The notes beneath the pieces are model-generated. The model was not told the origin of the DNA, did not search any database, and was given only the letters and a program-made list of their open reading frames with translations. From Micromonosporaceae bacterium (GTDB lineage: Bacteria > Actinomycetota > Actinomycetes > Mycobacteriales > Micromonosporaceae), in the NCBI GenBank assembly GCA_020027875.1, contig JAHRHA010000020.1:1-59175 (forward strand): 59,175 nt of DNA, read 5' to 3'. The translations under genes were made by a program, and so were the position numbers. The first letter of the stretch is position 1, and every line of letters starts with the position of its first letter. This document shows positions 47,050-55,009 of the stretch, piece after piece.

Positions 47050-48564
47050 GTGAGCCAGCCGGACGCGCCCGCATGGGCGGCACACTTGCCGGCCGGGACC
47101 GATCCCGCCGGGGTGGACCTGCTGGCTGGCGGGTCGCTGCCAGGTGCGTGGACTTCGGCGTGGCGCGCGGACGGCACCCGGACCGTGTTATCCACACTGG
47201 ACGGAGCGCGGGTGAGCGCGGCCGAGCTCGAGGAGCGCACCGCCGCCGCGGCGGGGCGTTACGCGGCGACCGGGCTATTGCCGGGGGAGCGGATCCTCCT
47301 GTCGGCCGGCACGAGCGTAGACCTCGTTGTCGCGTACGTCGGCGCGCTGCGGGCAGGGCTGGCCGTGGTGCCGGCGAACTCGGCCTATACCCCCGCGGAG
47401 CTGGCCAGCCTGGCGCAGGCCGCCGGTCCGGCGTTGGCGGTGGTCGACGACCCGGCCCGGCTGACCGATCCGGCGCTGCGGGTGACCACGCCTGACCTCG
47501 CGAACCTGCCGGCCACAACGGGCGCGGACGTCGGACTCGACCGAGCGGACACTAACGACACCGCGCTGATCATCTACACCTCGGGCACCACGGGGCGGCC
47601 GAAGGGCGTACCGCTGTCGCATGGAAATCTCCTCGCGAGCGCGCACGCGGTGAGGCTCGCGTGGCGGTGGGAGCCGGCCGACACCCTCGCACTGTGCCTG
47701 CCGCTGTTCCACGTGCACGGCCTCGGGGTCGGTCTACATGGGACTCTGGTGTCGGGCGCGGCCGCGACGCTGATCCCGCGGTTCGACCCGGCAGCCGTCG
47801 CGGAGGCCGTGCAGCGGGGCGCGACCCTGCTGTTCGGCGTGCCCACGATGTACCACCGGCTGGCCGAGTCGCCGCAGCTCAAGGACCTCGCGCCGCTGCG
47901 GTTGGCGGTGAGCGGCTCCGCCCCACTGCCGGCGGAACTGCACGAGGCGGTGCACGCCGGCTGCGGCCAGGCCGTGCTGGAACGGTACGGGATGACCGAG
48001 ACCGTCATGCTCGTGTCCAACCCGTACGAGGGTGAGCGCCGGCCGGGCACGGTCGGGTTCCCGCTGCCGGGGGTCGAGGTCCGGCTGGAACCCCGTGAGG
48101 GAGGGACCGCGGAGATCCAGGTACGGGGACCGAACGTGATCGCGGGCTACCTCGACAATCCAGAGGCGACGGCGGAGGCGTACACATCGGACGGTTGGTT
48201 CCGCACCGGTGACCTCGGATCGTTCGACGCCGACGGATATCTGAGTATCAGCGGCCGGGCGAAGGAGCTCATCATCACGGGTGGCTACAACGTCTATCCG
48301 CGGGAGGTGGAGGAGCTGCTGCGCTCGCACCCCGCGGTAGCGGACGCGGCCGTGGCAGGGGCGCCGTCGGCCCAGTGGGGCGAGACCGTGGTCGCCTTCG
48401 TGGTCCCAGACGACGCCGCGGACTCCGAGACCGTGGTGGCGGAACTGGATGCGTGGTGCGCCGAGCGGCTCGTCGCGTACAAACGCCCGCGGGAGTGGCG
48501 GGTGGTGGACGCGATTCCTCGCAACGCCCTAGGCAAGATCCTCCGCCACGAGCTGACACCGTAG
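47050..48564 (+). CDS. AMP-dependent acyl-CoA synthetase, malonyl-CoA synthetase (MatB)-like
   Basis: 504 aa from the GTG at 47050. Adenylation motifs: IIYTSGTTGRPKGVPLSH, CLPLFHVHGLGVGLHGTL, ERYGMTETVMLVSNPYEGER with RRPGTVGFPLPGVEVRLE, GWFRTGDLG, and the catalytic Lys in NALGKILRHEL. The FHVHGL and ERYGMTET-to-PGTVGFPLPGV combination is shared with MatB/ACSF3 malonyl-CoA synthetases. A malonate product would fit barbiturate breakdown in the preceding gene. Other short-chain acids cannot be excluded. Confidence 0.82.
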   Translation: MSQPDAPAWAAHLPAGTDPAGVDLLAGGSLPGAWTSAWRADGTRTVLSTLDGARVSAAELEERTAAAAGRYAATGLLPGERILLSAGTSVDLVVAYVGALRAGLAVVPANSAYTPAELASLAQAAGPALAVVDDPARLTDPALRVTTPDLANLPATTGADVGLDRADTNDTALIIYTSGTTGRPKGVPLSHGNLLASAHAVRLAWRWEPADTLALCLPLFHVHGLGVGLHGTLVSGAAATLIPRFDPAAVAEAVQRGATLLFGVPTMYHRLAESPQLKDLAPLRLAVSGSAPLPAELHEAVHAGCGQAVLERYGMTETVMLVSNPYEGERRPGTVGFPLPGVEVRLEPREGGTAEIQVRGPNVIAGYLDNPEATAEAYTSDGWFRTGDLGSFDADGYLSISGRAKELIITGGYNVYPREVEELLRSHPAVADAAVAGAPSAQWGETVVAFVVPDDAADSETVVAELDAWCAERLVAYKRPREWRVVDAIPRNALGKILRHELTP

Positions 48565-48654
48565 CGCCGTGACGCTCTGTAGTCTTGGCTGATCTCCAGC
48601 CGGTAACGCTGCGTCACGCTCAGCGGCGAAGTCGGCAATCGCTCCTGGCGGGCG

Positions 48655-48776
48655 TTTGCTCTGCTTCCCTATCGGAAACACCAACGGTGACCTGCGAAAA
48701 CTCCGGTAGGTGACGGCTCGGTACTGCGACCGACCGTCACAGCGTGTGCGTGTTGCCTATAGGGGAGCAGAGCAAA
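48655..48776. repeat. 122-bp element with 27-bp terminal inverted repeats (family C), copy 2
   Basis: Left arm 48655-48681 and right arm 48750-48776 match with three mismatches. The right arm is almost identical to that of the copy at 25141-25167 (GTGTTGCCTATA, then GGAGCAGAGCAAA). The centres differ. It lies 90 bp after the last gene of the island. Confidence 0.85.
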
Positions 48777-48899
48777 GCGAGCGCCCACGATGTTGCCCAG
48801 GCGGCGACCAAGGTCATGGAAGTGATCGGTTGCAAGGTTGGAGTGGGGAGAGGGTTCGCGGCGGCGTCGCTGGCGGGGCAGGCGCAGCGGACCATCCGC

Positions 48900-49130
48900 G
48901 CCGTCGAAGAATCGCCCGATGCGGCCGGGTGGGCCGGCCGGGCGAAGAAGTAGCCTTGCCCCCAGTCGCAGCCGAGATCGCGAAGGCGCGAGGCCTGCAC
49001 GGCCACCTTGACCCCTCGGCGGTGACGCTCAGGTTGAGCGTGTGCGCCATGTCGACCATGGTCGCCACGATCTGCTGGTCCACTGGGTCCGCGCATTCGG
49101 TGCGGAGGCCCTCCACAAAGGATCCTGCCA
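48900..49130 (-). pseudogene. Remnant of an EAL-domain protein
   Basis: On the minus strand one frame reads GSFVEGLRTECADPVDQQIV and VDMAHTLNLSVTAEG. After a frameshift near 49015 another reads VAVQASRLRDLGCDWGQGYFFARPAHP. Together they match the last third of an EAL phosphodiesterase domain. No start, no active-site EAL motif and a frameshift: a decayed fragment. Confidence 0.8.
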
Positions 49131-49236
49131 GGCGACGACGGCGTCATGCGCTCCGGCGGTGGCAACCCCGCGGTGCTGACGCTGTCGCGCGAGGGCGGGT
49201 ATCTCGGGTTGATCACGATCGGCGTAGCCTGACGGC

Positions 49237-50460
49237 ATGCCGTTCGACATCAACCGGGTCCGGGCTCAGTATCCGGCCCTGCGTGAGGGGTACGTGCACT
49301 TCGACGGGGCCGCCGGGACGCTGGTCGCCGCGGGCTGCACCGACGCGATCGCCGAGGTGACGGGTGGGGCTGTCGCGAACAAGTCGACCGCCTTCGCCGC
49401 CGGCCGGCGCGCGTTGGAGATCGTGGTACGGGCGCGGGAGGCGGTCGGAGATCTGCTGGGCGCCTCGCCGGACGGGGTCGTGTTCGGGCAGAGCGCGACG
49501 GCGCTGACCTACCTAGTCGCGCGGACGCTCGCCGATGGCTGGGGCCCGGACGACGAGATCGTCGTATCACGCCTGGACCACGACGCGAACGTGCGCCCGT
49601 GGCTGCAGGTCGCAGCCAGAGCGGGTACGACGGTGCGGTGGGCGGAGTTCGATCCGGCGACCGGGGAGCTGTCGACGGAGCAGTACGGGCAGCTGGTCAA
49701 CGAACGCACGCGGCTGGTCGCGGTGACGGCGGCGAGCAACGCCATCGGTACCCGTCCCGACGTCGCCGCGATCGCGCGTACCGCGCACGACGTCGGCGCA
49801 CTGGTCTATGTGGACGGGGTGCATGCGACACCACACGCGCCGACCGACGTCGCCGCGCTGGGGGCGGACTTCTACGTGACGAGCGCGTACAAGTGGTCCG
49901 GCCCGCACATCTCCGCCTGCGTCGCCGCGCCGTCGCGGTGGGAGAGTCTGCGGCCGGACAAACTCATGCCGTCGCCCGACGACGTGCCCGACCGCTTCGA
50001 GTTCGGCACGCTGAGCTTCGAACTGCTGGCCGGGGTGACCGGGGCGGTCGACCACCTCACCTCGCTGGCCGCCGCCGCCGACGAGGCCGGCGACGCTGGT
50101 GCGGGCACCAGGCGGGCCCGCCTGATCGAGTCCCTGAGCGCCGCCCAGGCGTACGAAATGACGCTGTTCGCGCAGCTCGTGGACGGGCTGGCCGAGATCG
50201 ACGGCGTGCGGATGTGTCCGGCGCCGGCGGATCGGTGCCCCACCGTGGCGTTCCGTGTCGGCGACCAGGACCCCGCGCGGACCGCGGAGCTCCTCGGCGA
50301 CGAGGGGATCTGCGTCTTCTCGGGCGACTACTACGCGTACGAGTATTTCCAGGCGACCGGGCTGCGCGACACCGGCGGCGCGGTGCGGGCGAGCATCTAC
50401 CACTACACGACGGCCGCCGAGGTGGATCTCCTGCTCGACGCGGTTAAGCGGAGTCGCTGA
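49237..50460 (+). CDS. Cysteine-desulfurase-like class V aminotransferase
   Basis: 407 aa PLP enzyme resembling the TIGR01976 'cysteine desulfurase-like' subfamily. The PLP lysine is in FYVTSAYKWSGPHISA and the cofactor-binding region includes VDGVHATPHAPTDV. The N-terminus FDINRVRAQYPALREGYVHFD is typical. No Fe-S assembly genes are adjacent, so the sulfur acceptor or a different substrate is unknown. Confidence 0.88.
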   Translation: MPFDINRVRAQYPALREGYVHFDGAAGTLVAAGCTDAIAEVTGGAVANKSTAFAAGRRALEIVVRAREAVGDLLGASPDGVVFGQSATALTYLVARTLADGWGPDDEIVVSRLDHDANVRPWLQVAARAGTTVRWAEFDPATGELSTEQYGQLVNERTRLVAVTAASNAIGTRPDVAAIARTAHDVGALVYVDGVHATPHAPTDVAALGADFYVTSAYKWSGPHISACVAAPSRWESLRPDKLMPSPDDVPDRFEFGTLSFELLAGVTGAVDHLTSLAAAADEAGDAGAGTRRARLIESLSAAQAYEMTLFAQLVDGLAEIDGVRMCPAPADRCPTVAFRVGDQDPARTAELLGDEGICVFSGDYYAYEYFQATGLRDTGGAVRASIYHYTTAAEVDLLLDAVKRSR

Positions 50461-50551
50461 CGGGCTCGTCTGGCCGTTTGAAAGCCGGTAAGGTGCGGTA
50501 ATTCCATTCGGTACGGTTTGGGGCTCGCCGTATCGACCGGGGGGAGGCGAT

Positions 50552-51514
50552 GTGGGCACCCATCGTCCGGCGGACTCGAGGGTGCCGGCTGAGATCTTCG
50601 TGCACGAGGCGCTCTACTACCGCGACCTCGACGAGTTCTACGCCGGCACGGGGGCGTTCGTCCGGGCCGGTCTGGACGCGGATGAGCCGATTCTGGTCGC
50701 CGTGCCCGAGCCGCGGCTTGCTCTGCTTCGTTCGGAGCTGTCGGGCGCGGGTGAGCGGGTCCGCTTCGTCGACATGGCGGTGGCCGGACGAAACCCCAAC
50801 CGGATCTTGCCATGGGTGCTGCGGGCGTTCGCGGCGGAGCACTGGCACCGGCGGGTACGGATCATCGGCGAACCGATCTACGTCGGGCGCACTCCGGATG
50901 AGGTCGCGTCGGGCGTGCAGCACGAGGCGCTGATCAACGTCGCCTTCGCCGGCGTCGACGCGGCGATCCTGTGCCCGTACGACGTCGAGCGACTCGCCCA
51001 CGTCGACACGCGCGCGGATCTCACCCACCCGGTGATCGTGGCGGGCGGGGAGCGGCGGGAATCGTCGAGCTACACCGACCCGTACGCGGTCGTGGCGTCG
51101 CTGAACCAGCCACTGCCGGAGCCGGGGCGGGTGGACGAGACGCTCGTCTTCGACGCACAGGGACTTGCCGGCGTGCGGCGCCTGGTCGGCAAGCACGCCG
51201 ACGGAGTGGGCCTCGCCGCCGAGGGCGTGGCGGACCTCCAGCTCGCCGTTACCGAGATCTGCACGAACGCGGTCACCCACACCGGCTCGGCCGCGGCAAC
51301 GTTGCGGGTGTGGTCGGACGGGGACCGGGTCGTGTGCGAGATCCGCGGTGCGGGCGAGATCGCCGACGTCATGGCGGGCCGGGCCGTGCCTTCGCTGGAC
51401 AGCCCGCGCGGGCGTGGCCTGTTGATTGCCAACCGGCTCTGCGATCTGGTGCAGACCTTCACGGCGCCGACCGGAACGGTCACCCGGCTACATATGCGGC
51501 TGTCACCTACCTGA
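50552..51514 (+). CDS. MEDS-domain/HATPase anti-sigma-type regulator
   Basis: 320 aa from the GTG at 50552, with GGGGAGG 4-5 nt upstream. Residues about 10-165 are a MEDS (DcmR-type sensory) domain (EALYYRDLDEFYAGTGAFVR). Residues about 185-318 are an HATPase_c_2 kinase domain of RsbW/SpoIIAB type (LQLAVTEICTNAVTHTG as N box, SPRGRGLLIANRLCD as G box). Such proteins act in partner-switching control of sigma factors in actinobacteria. The cognate sigma and antagonist are not in the window. Confidence 0.87.
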   Translation: MGTHRPADSRVPAEIFVHEALYYRDLDEFYAGTGAFVRAGLDADEPILVAVPEPRLALLRSELSGAGERVRFVDMAVAGRNPNRILPWVLRAFAAEHWHRRVRIIGEPIYVGRTPDEVASGVQHEALINVAFAGVDAAILCPYDVERLAHVDTRADLTHPVIVAGGERRESSSYTDPYAVVASLNQPLPEPGRVDETLVFDAQGLAGVRRLVGKHADGVGLAAEGVADLQLAVTEICTNAVTHTGSAAATLRVWSDGDRVVCEIRGAGEIADVMAGRAVPSLDSPRGRGLLIANRLCDLVQTFTAPTGTVTRLHMRLSPT

Positions 51515-51611
51515 CGGTCGGTTGCCGCCTCGCTGGTAAACCTCCCGGCGCGATGGCGCGTCGTCGTTGCAGTCGTCGGAGATAATCGACGTAGTAGCCA
51601 GGGAGACCGCA

Positions 51612-52364
51612 ATGAGACTGCGCCGTGTGATCAGACAGCGATTCGTACCCGTTCTTTTCTGTGCCATGTCCGCGGTCGCCCTCGGCGTCGGCGCGTGCGC
51701 TCAGCCCGCCCCCGGGCCCGGCAGCGGGCCGGCCCCGGGCGCTACCTCGCCGATCAGCGGTGCGCCCAACGGCACCGCCACGATGGAGCCCGTGCCTCCG
51801 CCCGCGACCGAGCCGACGGCGGCCGACGTCGAGTATCGGGTGAGCTACAACTGGGCCGTACCGTCGAACCTGGTCGAGGTGAAGCACCCGCTCGTCGCCC
51901 CGATCGCGCCGCCGCCGGCGCTGCCGCTCCCCTACCTCGTCGGGATCTACGTCGGCAACCACCCCGAGGGTTCCCCCGCGTACCAGCGGATCTCCTTCTA
52001 CTTCCGTGGCGCGTTCCCGTCGTACCGTTTCAAGTACGTGTCGTCGGTCACCATGGATGGTTCGGGCGCTCCGGTCCCGTTGCAGGGCAACTCCTTCCTG
52101 AGTGTGGTGTTCGTGGAGGCACAGGCGCACGACAACGCCGGCGCCTCGACCGTGAAGGCAAAGCCGCCGGCGACGATCGGGTTCAAGAACCTGAAGAGCT
52201 ATGGCTTCGCCGGTGACTTTGAGGGGTACGTGTCGTATGGGCTCGGCATCCAGGTCGCTCCGGGCAGCGACCAGATACTCAAGATCCGCGCGGGCGAGTT
52301 GAAGAAGCCCGACGGCGCGGGTGGGTACTTCTACGTGGTGCACTTCGACGTGCAGAACGGCTGA
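51612..52364 (+). CDS. Lipoprotein with AMIN-like domain
   Basis: 250 aa. The signal peptide ends at a lipobox (ALGVGAC), followed by a Pro/Gly/Ala-rich linker of about 45 residues and a beta-rich domain (about residues 105-250). That domain includes YQRISFYFRGAFPSYRFKYV, which resembles the AMIN-like domain of actinobacterial lipoproteins. Probably a surface protein of the cell envelope. RBS AGGGAGA precedes the ATG. Confidence 0.75.
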   Translation: MRLRRVIRQRFVPVLFCAMSAVALGVGACAQPAPGPGSGPAPGATSPISGAPNGTATMEPVPPPATEPTAADVEYRVSYNWAVPSNLVEVKHPLVAPIAPPPALPLPYLVGIYVGNHPEGSPAYQRISFYFRGAFPSYRFKYVSSVTMDGSGAPVPLQGNSFLSVVFVEAQAHDNAGASTVKAKPPATIGFKNLKSYGFAGDFEGYVSYGLGIQVAPGSDQILKIRAGELKKPDGAGGYFYVVHFDVQNG

Positions 52365-52400
52365 ACACTGTTCTAGGGCCGCTCACCAGCAGGGCCGCAC

Positions 52401-53036
52401 TCAGGTTTCGTCCACTAGGCCGGCGCGTACGGCGTGGAGGGCGGCCTGGGTGCGGTCCTGTAGGCCGAGCTTGCCGAGGATGGCGCTCACATGGGTCTTG
52501 ACGGTCTTCTCCGCGAGGCCCAACGCCTTTGCGATCTCCCGGTTGGATCGGCCGCGGGCGATCTCGGCGAGGACTTCCCGTTCCCGCGCGGTGAGCCGGT
52601 CGGTGGAGTGGTTGCCTTCGCCGGCGGCGAGCACCCGGGCCACGTCCGGGTGCAGCAGCACGTGGCCGGCGTGCACCGATCGGATCGCCGCGGCCAGAGC
52701 CTGCGGGTCGATGTCCTTGTAGACGTACCCGGCCGCACCGGCCCGCACTGCCGGGACGACCGTGGCCGGGTCCGTGAAGCTGGTGACCACGAGCACGCGC
52801 GCGGAGTTCCGGCGTTCGCGCAGACCGTTCAAGGCCGCCACCCCGTCGCTGCCCGGCATTCGCAGGTCGAGCAGGACCACGTCGGGGTGCAGTTCCTCGG
52901 CGGCGGTTACTCCGGAGGCGCCGTCGGCGGCCTCGCCTACCACCTCGATGTCATCCTGCAAATCGAGGAAGCTGCGCAGGCCCTGCCGGACCACCTGGTG
53001 GTCGTCCACGACCAGTACGCGGATGCGGTCAGCCAT
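52401..53036 (-). CDS. LuxR-family response regulator
   Basis: 211 aa from the ATG at 53036, which gives MADRIRVLVVDDHQVVRQGL. Phospho-acceptor Asp57 (VVLLDLRMPG) and a LuxR HTH (LTAREREVLAEIARGRSNRE, then LAEKTVKTHVSAILGKLGL). It overlaps the kinase gene by 8 bp. NarL/DevR-like; targets unknown. Confidence 0.94.
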   Translation of the reverse strand: MADRIRVLVVDDHQVVRQGLRSFLDLQDDIEVVGEAADGASGVTAAEELHPDVVLLDLRMPGSDGVAALNGLRERRNSARVLVVTSFTDPATVVPAVRAGAAGYVYKDIDPQALAAAIRSVHAGHVLLHPDVARVLAAGEGNHSTDRLTAREREVLAEIARGRSNREIAKALGLAEKTVKTHVSAILGKLGLQDRTQAALHAVRAGLVDET

Positions 53037-54156
53037 CGGTCGGCACCTCGACCCGTACCGTTGTGCCTTCGCCCGGCCGGGACGCCACGGTGAGGTTCCC
53101 GCCCACGGCGACGGCGCGTTCGCGCATCGAGGCGATGCCGAGCTGGCCCGTCGGTGCGGCGCCTTCCGGGTCGAAGCCCAGCCCGTCGTCGGCGACCTCC
53201 AGCACGACCCTCCCATTGCGAGCCTCGAGGCGGATGTCGACCGAGGACGGCGCGCCGTGGCGCAGCGCGTTGTGGAGCGCCTCCTGGGCGATGCGGTAGA
53301 GGGCCTCCTCGCACCCGGCGCCCATGCGAGGGATGGGGGCGGCGTCGAATCGTACCGTCGCGCCGTGCACCCGGTCGAGCAGCTCGATCTGCTTTCGCAG
53401 GGCGACATCGAGGCCATCCCCGGCGAGGTCGACCGGGCGAAGGCCAACCACAATGGCGCGTACCTCGTCGACGGCCTCCGCGGCAAGCCGGCGTACGTTG
53501 GCCAGCTCCGCGTCGGCCCGGACCGGGTCGCGCGACAGCAGGGTTCGCGCGGCCTCGGCGGTCAGCCGCAGGCTGAACAGTTTCTGGGTCACCGCGTCGT
53601 GCAGCTCGTGCGCGATCCGGCTCCGCTCCTCCACAATAGACAGCTCACGGTTACGCTCGAAGAGTCGCGCGTTGACCAGGGCGATGGCGGCGTGCCCGGC
53701 GAGGAGGCGGAGCAGATCCTCATCATCGGCGGTGAACCCGCCGGGGGAGCGTTTGTTGGCGAGGAAGAGCGCACCGAGGATCTCGGTCCCGTCGATGATG
53801 GGTACGCCGACGAAGTCGACCATGTCGGGGTGGGCCGGCGGCCAGCCCTCGAACTGTGGATGGCGCCGGATGTCTTCGAGGCGAACCGGGCGCGGGTCGC
53901 GCATGAGGACGCCGAGGAGGCCGTGTTGGCGGGGGAGTGGTCCGATGGCTCGCCACTGCGCGTCGCTGACCCCGTCGACCACGAACTCGGCGAACGACCC
54001 GCCTGCGTCTGGAACGCCCAATGCGGCGTACCCGGCGCCGAGCAGCCGACGCGCCGAGGTGACGATCGTCTGTAGCACCTCGCGGACCGACAGGTGTGAC
54101 GTGACCGCGAGCACGGCGGCGCTGAGCGCCCGCAGCTCCTCCCGGTCGCAGTCCAT
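53029..54156 (-). CDS. GAF-domain histidine kinase (DevS-like)
   Basis: 375 aa from the ATG at 54156 (MDCDREELRALSAAVLAV); a longer start at 54213 is less likely. One GAF domain at residues about 20-170 (VREVLQTIVTSARRLLGAGY, FVGVPIIDGTEILGALFLAN). HisKA_3 with the phosphorylated His in RIAHELHDAVTQKLFSL. HATPase N box EALHNALRHG and G box DDGLGFD. No membrane helices, so it is a cytoplasmic sensor, possibly of a small ligand or redox state. Confidence 0.92.
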   Translation of the reverse strand: MDCDREELRALSAAVLAVTSHLSVREVLQTIVTSARRLLGAGYAALGVPDAGGSFAEFVVDGVSDAQWRAIGPLPRQHGLLGVLMRDPRPVRLEDIRRHPQFEGWPPAHPDMVDFVGVPIIDGTEILGALFLANKRSPGGFTADDEDLLRLLAGHAAIALVNARLFERNRELSIVEERSRIAHELHDAVTQKLFSLRLTAEAARTLLSRDPVRADAELANVRRLAAEAVDEVRAIVVGLRPVDLAGDGLDVALRKQIELLDRVHGATVRFDAAPIPRMGAGCEEALYRIAQEALHNALRHGAPSSVDIRLEARNGRVVLEVADDGLGFDPEGAAPTGQLGIASMRERAVAVGGNLTVASRPGEGTTVRVEVPTDG

Positions 54157-54298
54157 ACCGCAACGGTACTCAGCGGGCGGCCAGACCGGATCCGGCCGAC
54201 GATCTAGGTCCAAGGACCGACGCCGTGTGCGTCTGTGGGCCGATGGCGCTCGGTGCGGTCCGCCCTAGCGTCATTGGTGTGCTTGAAAGGGGGTTCCG

Positions 54299-55009
54299 GT
54301 GCCTGTCGCGATCGTGACCGGTGCATCGCGCGGTCTGGGCCGGGCGCTGGCCGCCGGCTTGGCCTCGGAAGGTTGGCAGCTCGTCATTGATGCCCGCGGC
54401 GCGGATGCCCTGGCTGTGGCGCGCGACCAGCTCGCCGTGGCCGCCACGGTTGTCGCGGTGCCGGGGGACGTCACCGACCCGGCCCACCGGGACGAGCTGA
54501 TGGCGGCGGCCGGTCAACTGGGCGGGCCGGATCTGTTGGTCAACAACGCCGGGATCCTCGGGCCCAGTCCGCAGCCGCCGTTGGCCTCGTATCCGCTCGA
54601 CGTCTTGCGTGACGTGTATGAGGTCAACGTGGTCGCGCCGCTGGCCCTCACCCAGCTCGCGCTCCCCGTGCTTCGGTCAAGGGGCGGGGCGGTCATAAAC
54701 GTCACCTCCGACGCGGCGGTCGAGGCGTATCCGGGTTGGGGAGGGTACGGGTCGGCGAAGGCTGCACTGGAGCAGGCGAGCCGGGTGCTCGCGGAGGAGG
54801 AGCCCGAGGTACGGGTGTGGTGGGTGGACCCGGGCGACCTGCGGACCCAGATGCACCAGGAGGCGTTTCCCGGGGAGGACATCGGCGACCGGGCGCTGCC
54901 GTCATCGGTCGTACCCGCGTTTCTGCGGCTGCTCACGCTGCGGCCGTCGTCGGGTCGGGTGCGGGCCGCCGAGGTCTTGGCGGGTCTGTCCAATGTGGCC
55001 GGGTCATGA
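54299..55009 (+). CDS. Short-chain dehydrogenase coupled to QueA-like gene
   Basis: 236 aa from the GTG at 54299. TGASRGLG near residue 7, NNAG near 80, and the catalytic Tyr-Lys in GYGSAKAALEQ. Classical SDR of sepiapterin-reductase-like length. Its stop overlaps the start of the QueA-like gene by ATGA, implying a shared pathway. The substrate is unknown. Confidence 0.9.
   Translation: MPVAIVTGASRGLGRALAAGLASEGWQLVIDARGADALAVARDQLAVAATVVAVPGDVTDPAHRDELMAAAGQLGGPDLLVNNAGILGPSPQPPLASYPLDVLRDVYEVNVVAPLALTQLALPVLRSRGGAVINVTSDAAVEAYPGWGGYGSAKAALEQASRVLAEEEPEVRVWWVDPGDLRTQMHQEAFPGEDIGDRALPSSVVPAFLRLLTLRPSSGRVRAAEVLAGLSNVAGS

Larger units (their letters stand above)
48565..49236. other. Intergenic region with a repeat element and gene remnants
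   Basis: 672 bp without an intact gene. It contains the family C element (48655-48776), a minus-strand EAL-domain remnant (about 48900-49130), and a short plus-strand tail ending at 49230 that reads GGNPAVLTLSREGGYLGLIT before a stop. That tail looks like the end of a lost gene. It marks the boundary of the catabolic island. Confidence 0.6.

Noticed and set aside
48744-48953. Short plus-strand gene next to the ligase
   Set aside because: It begins inside the right part of the family C element and runs antisense over the EAL remnant; no family features.
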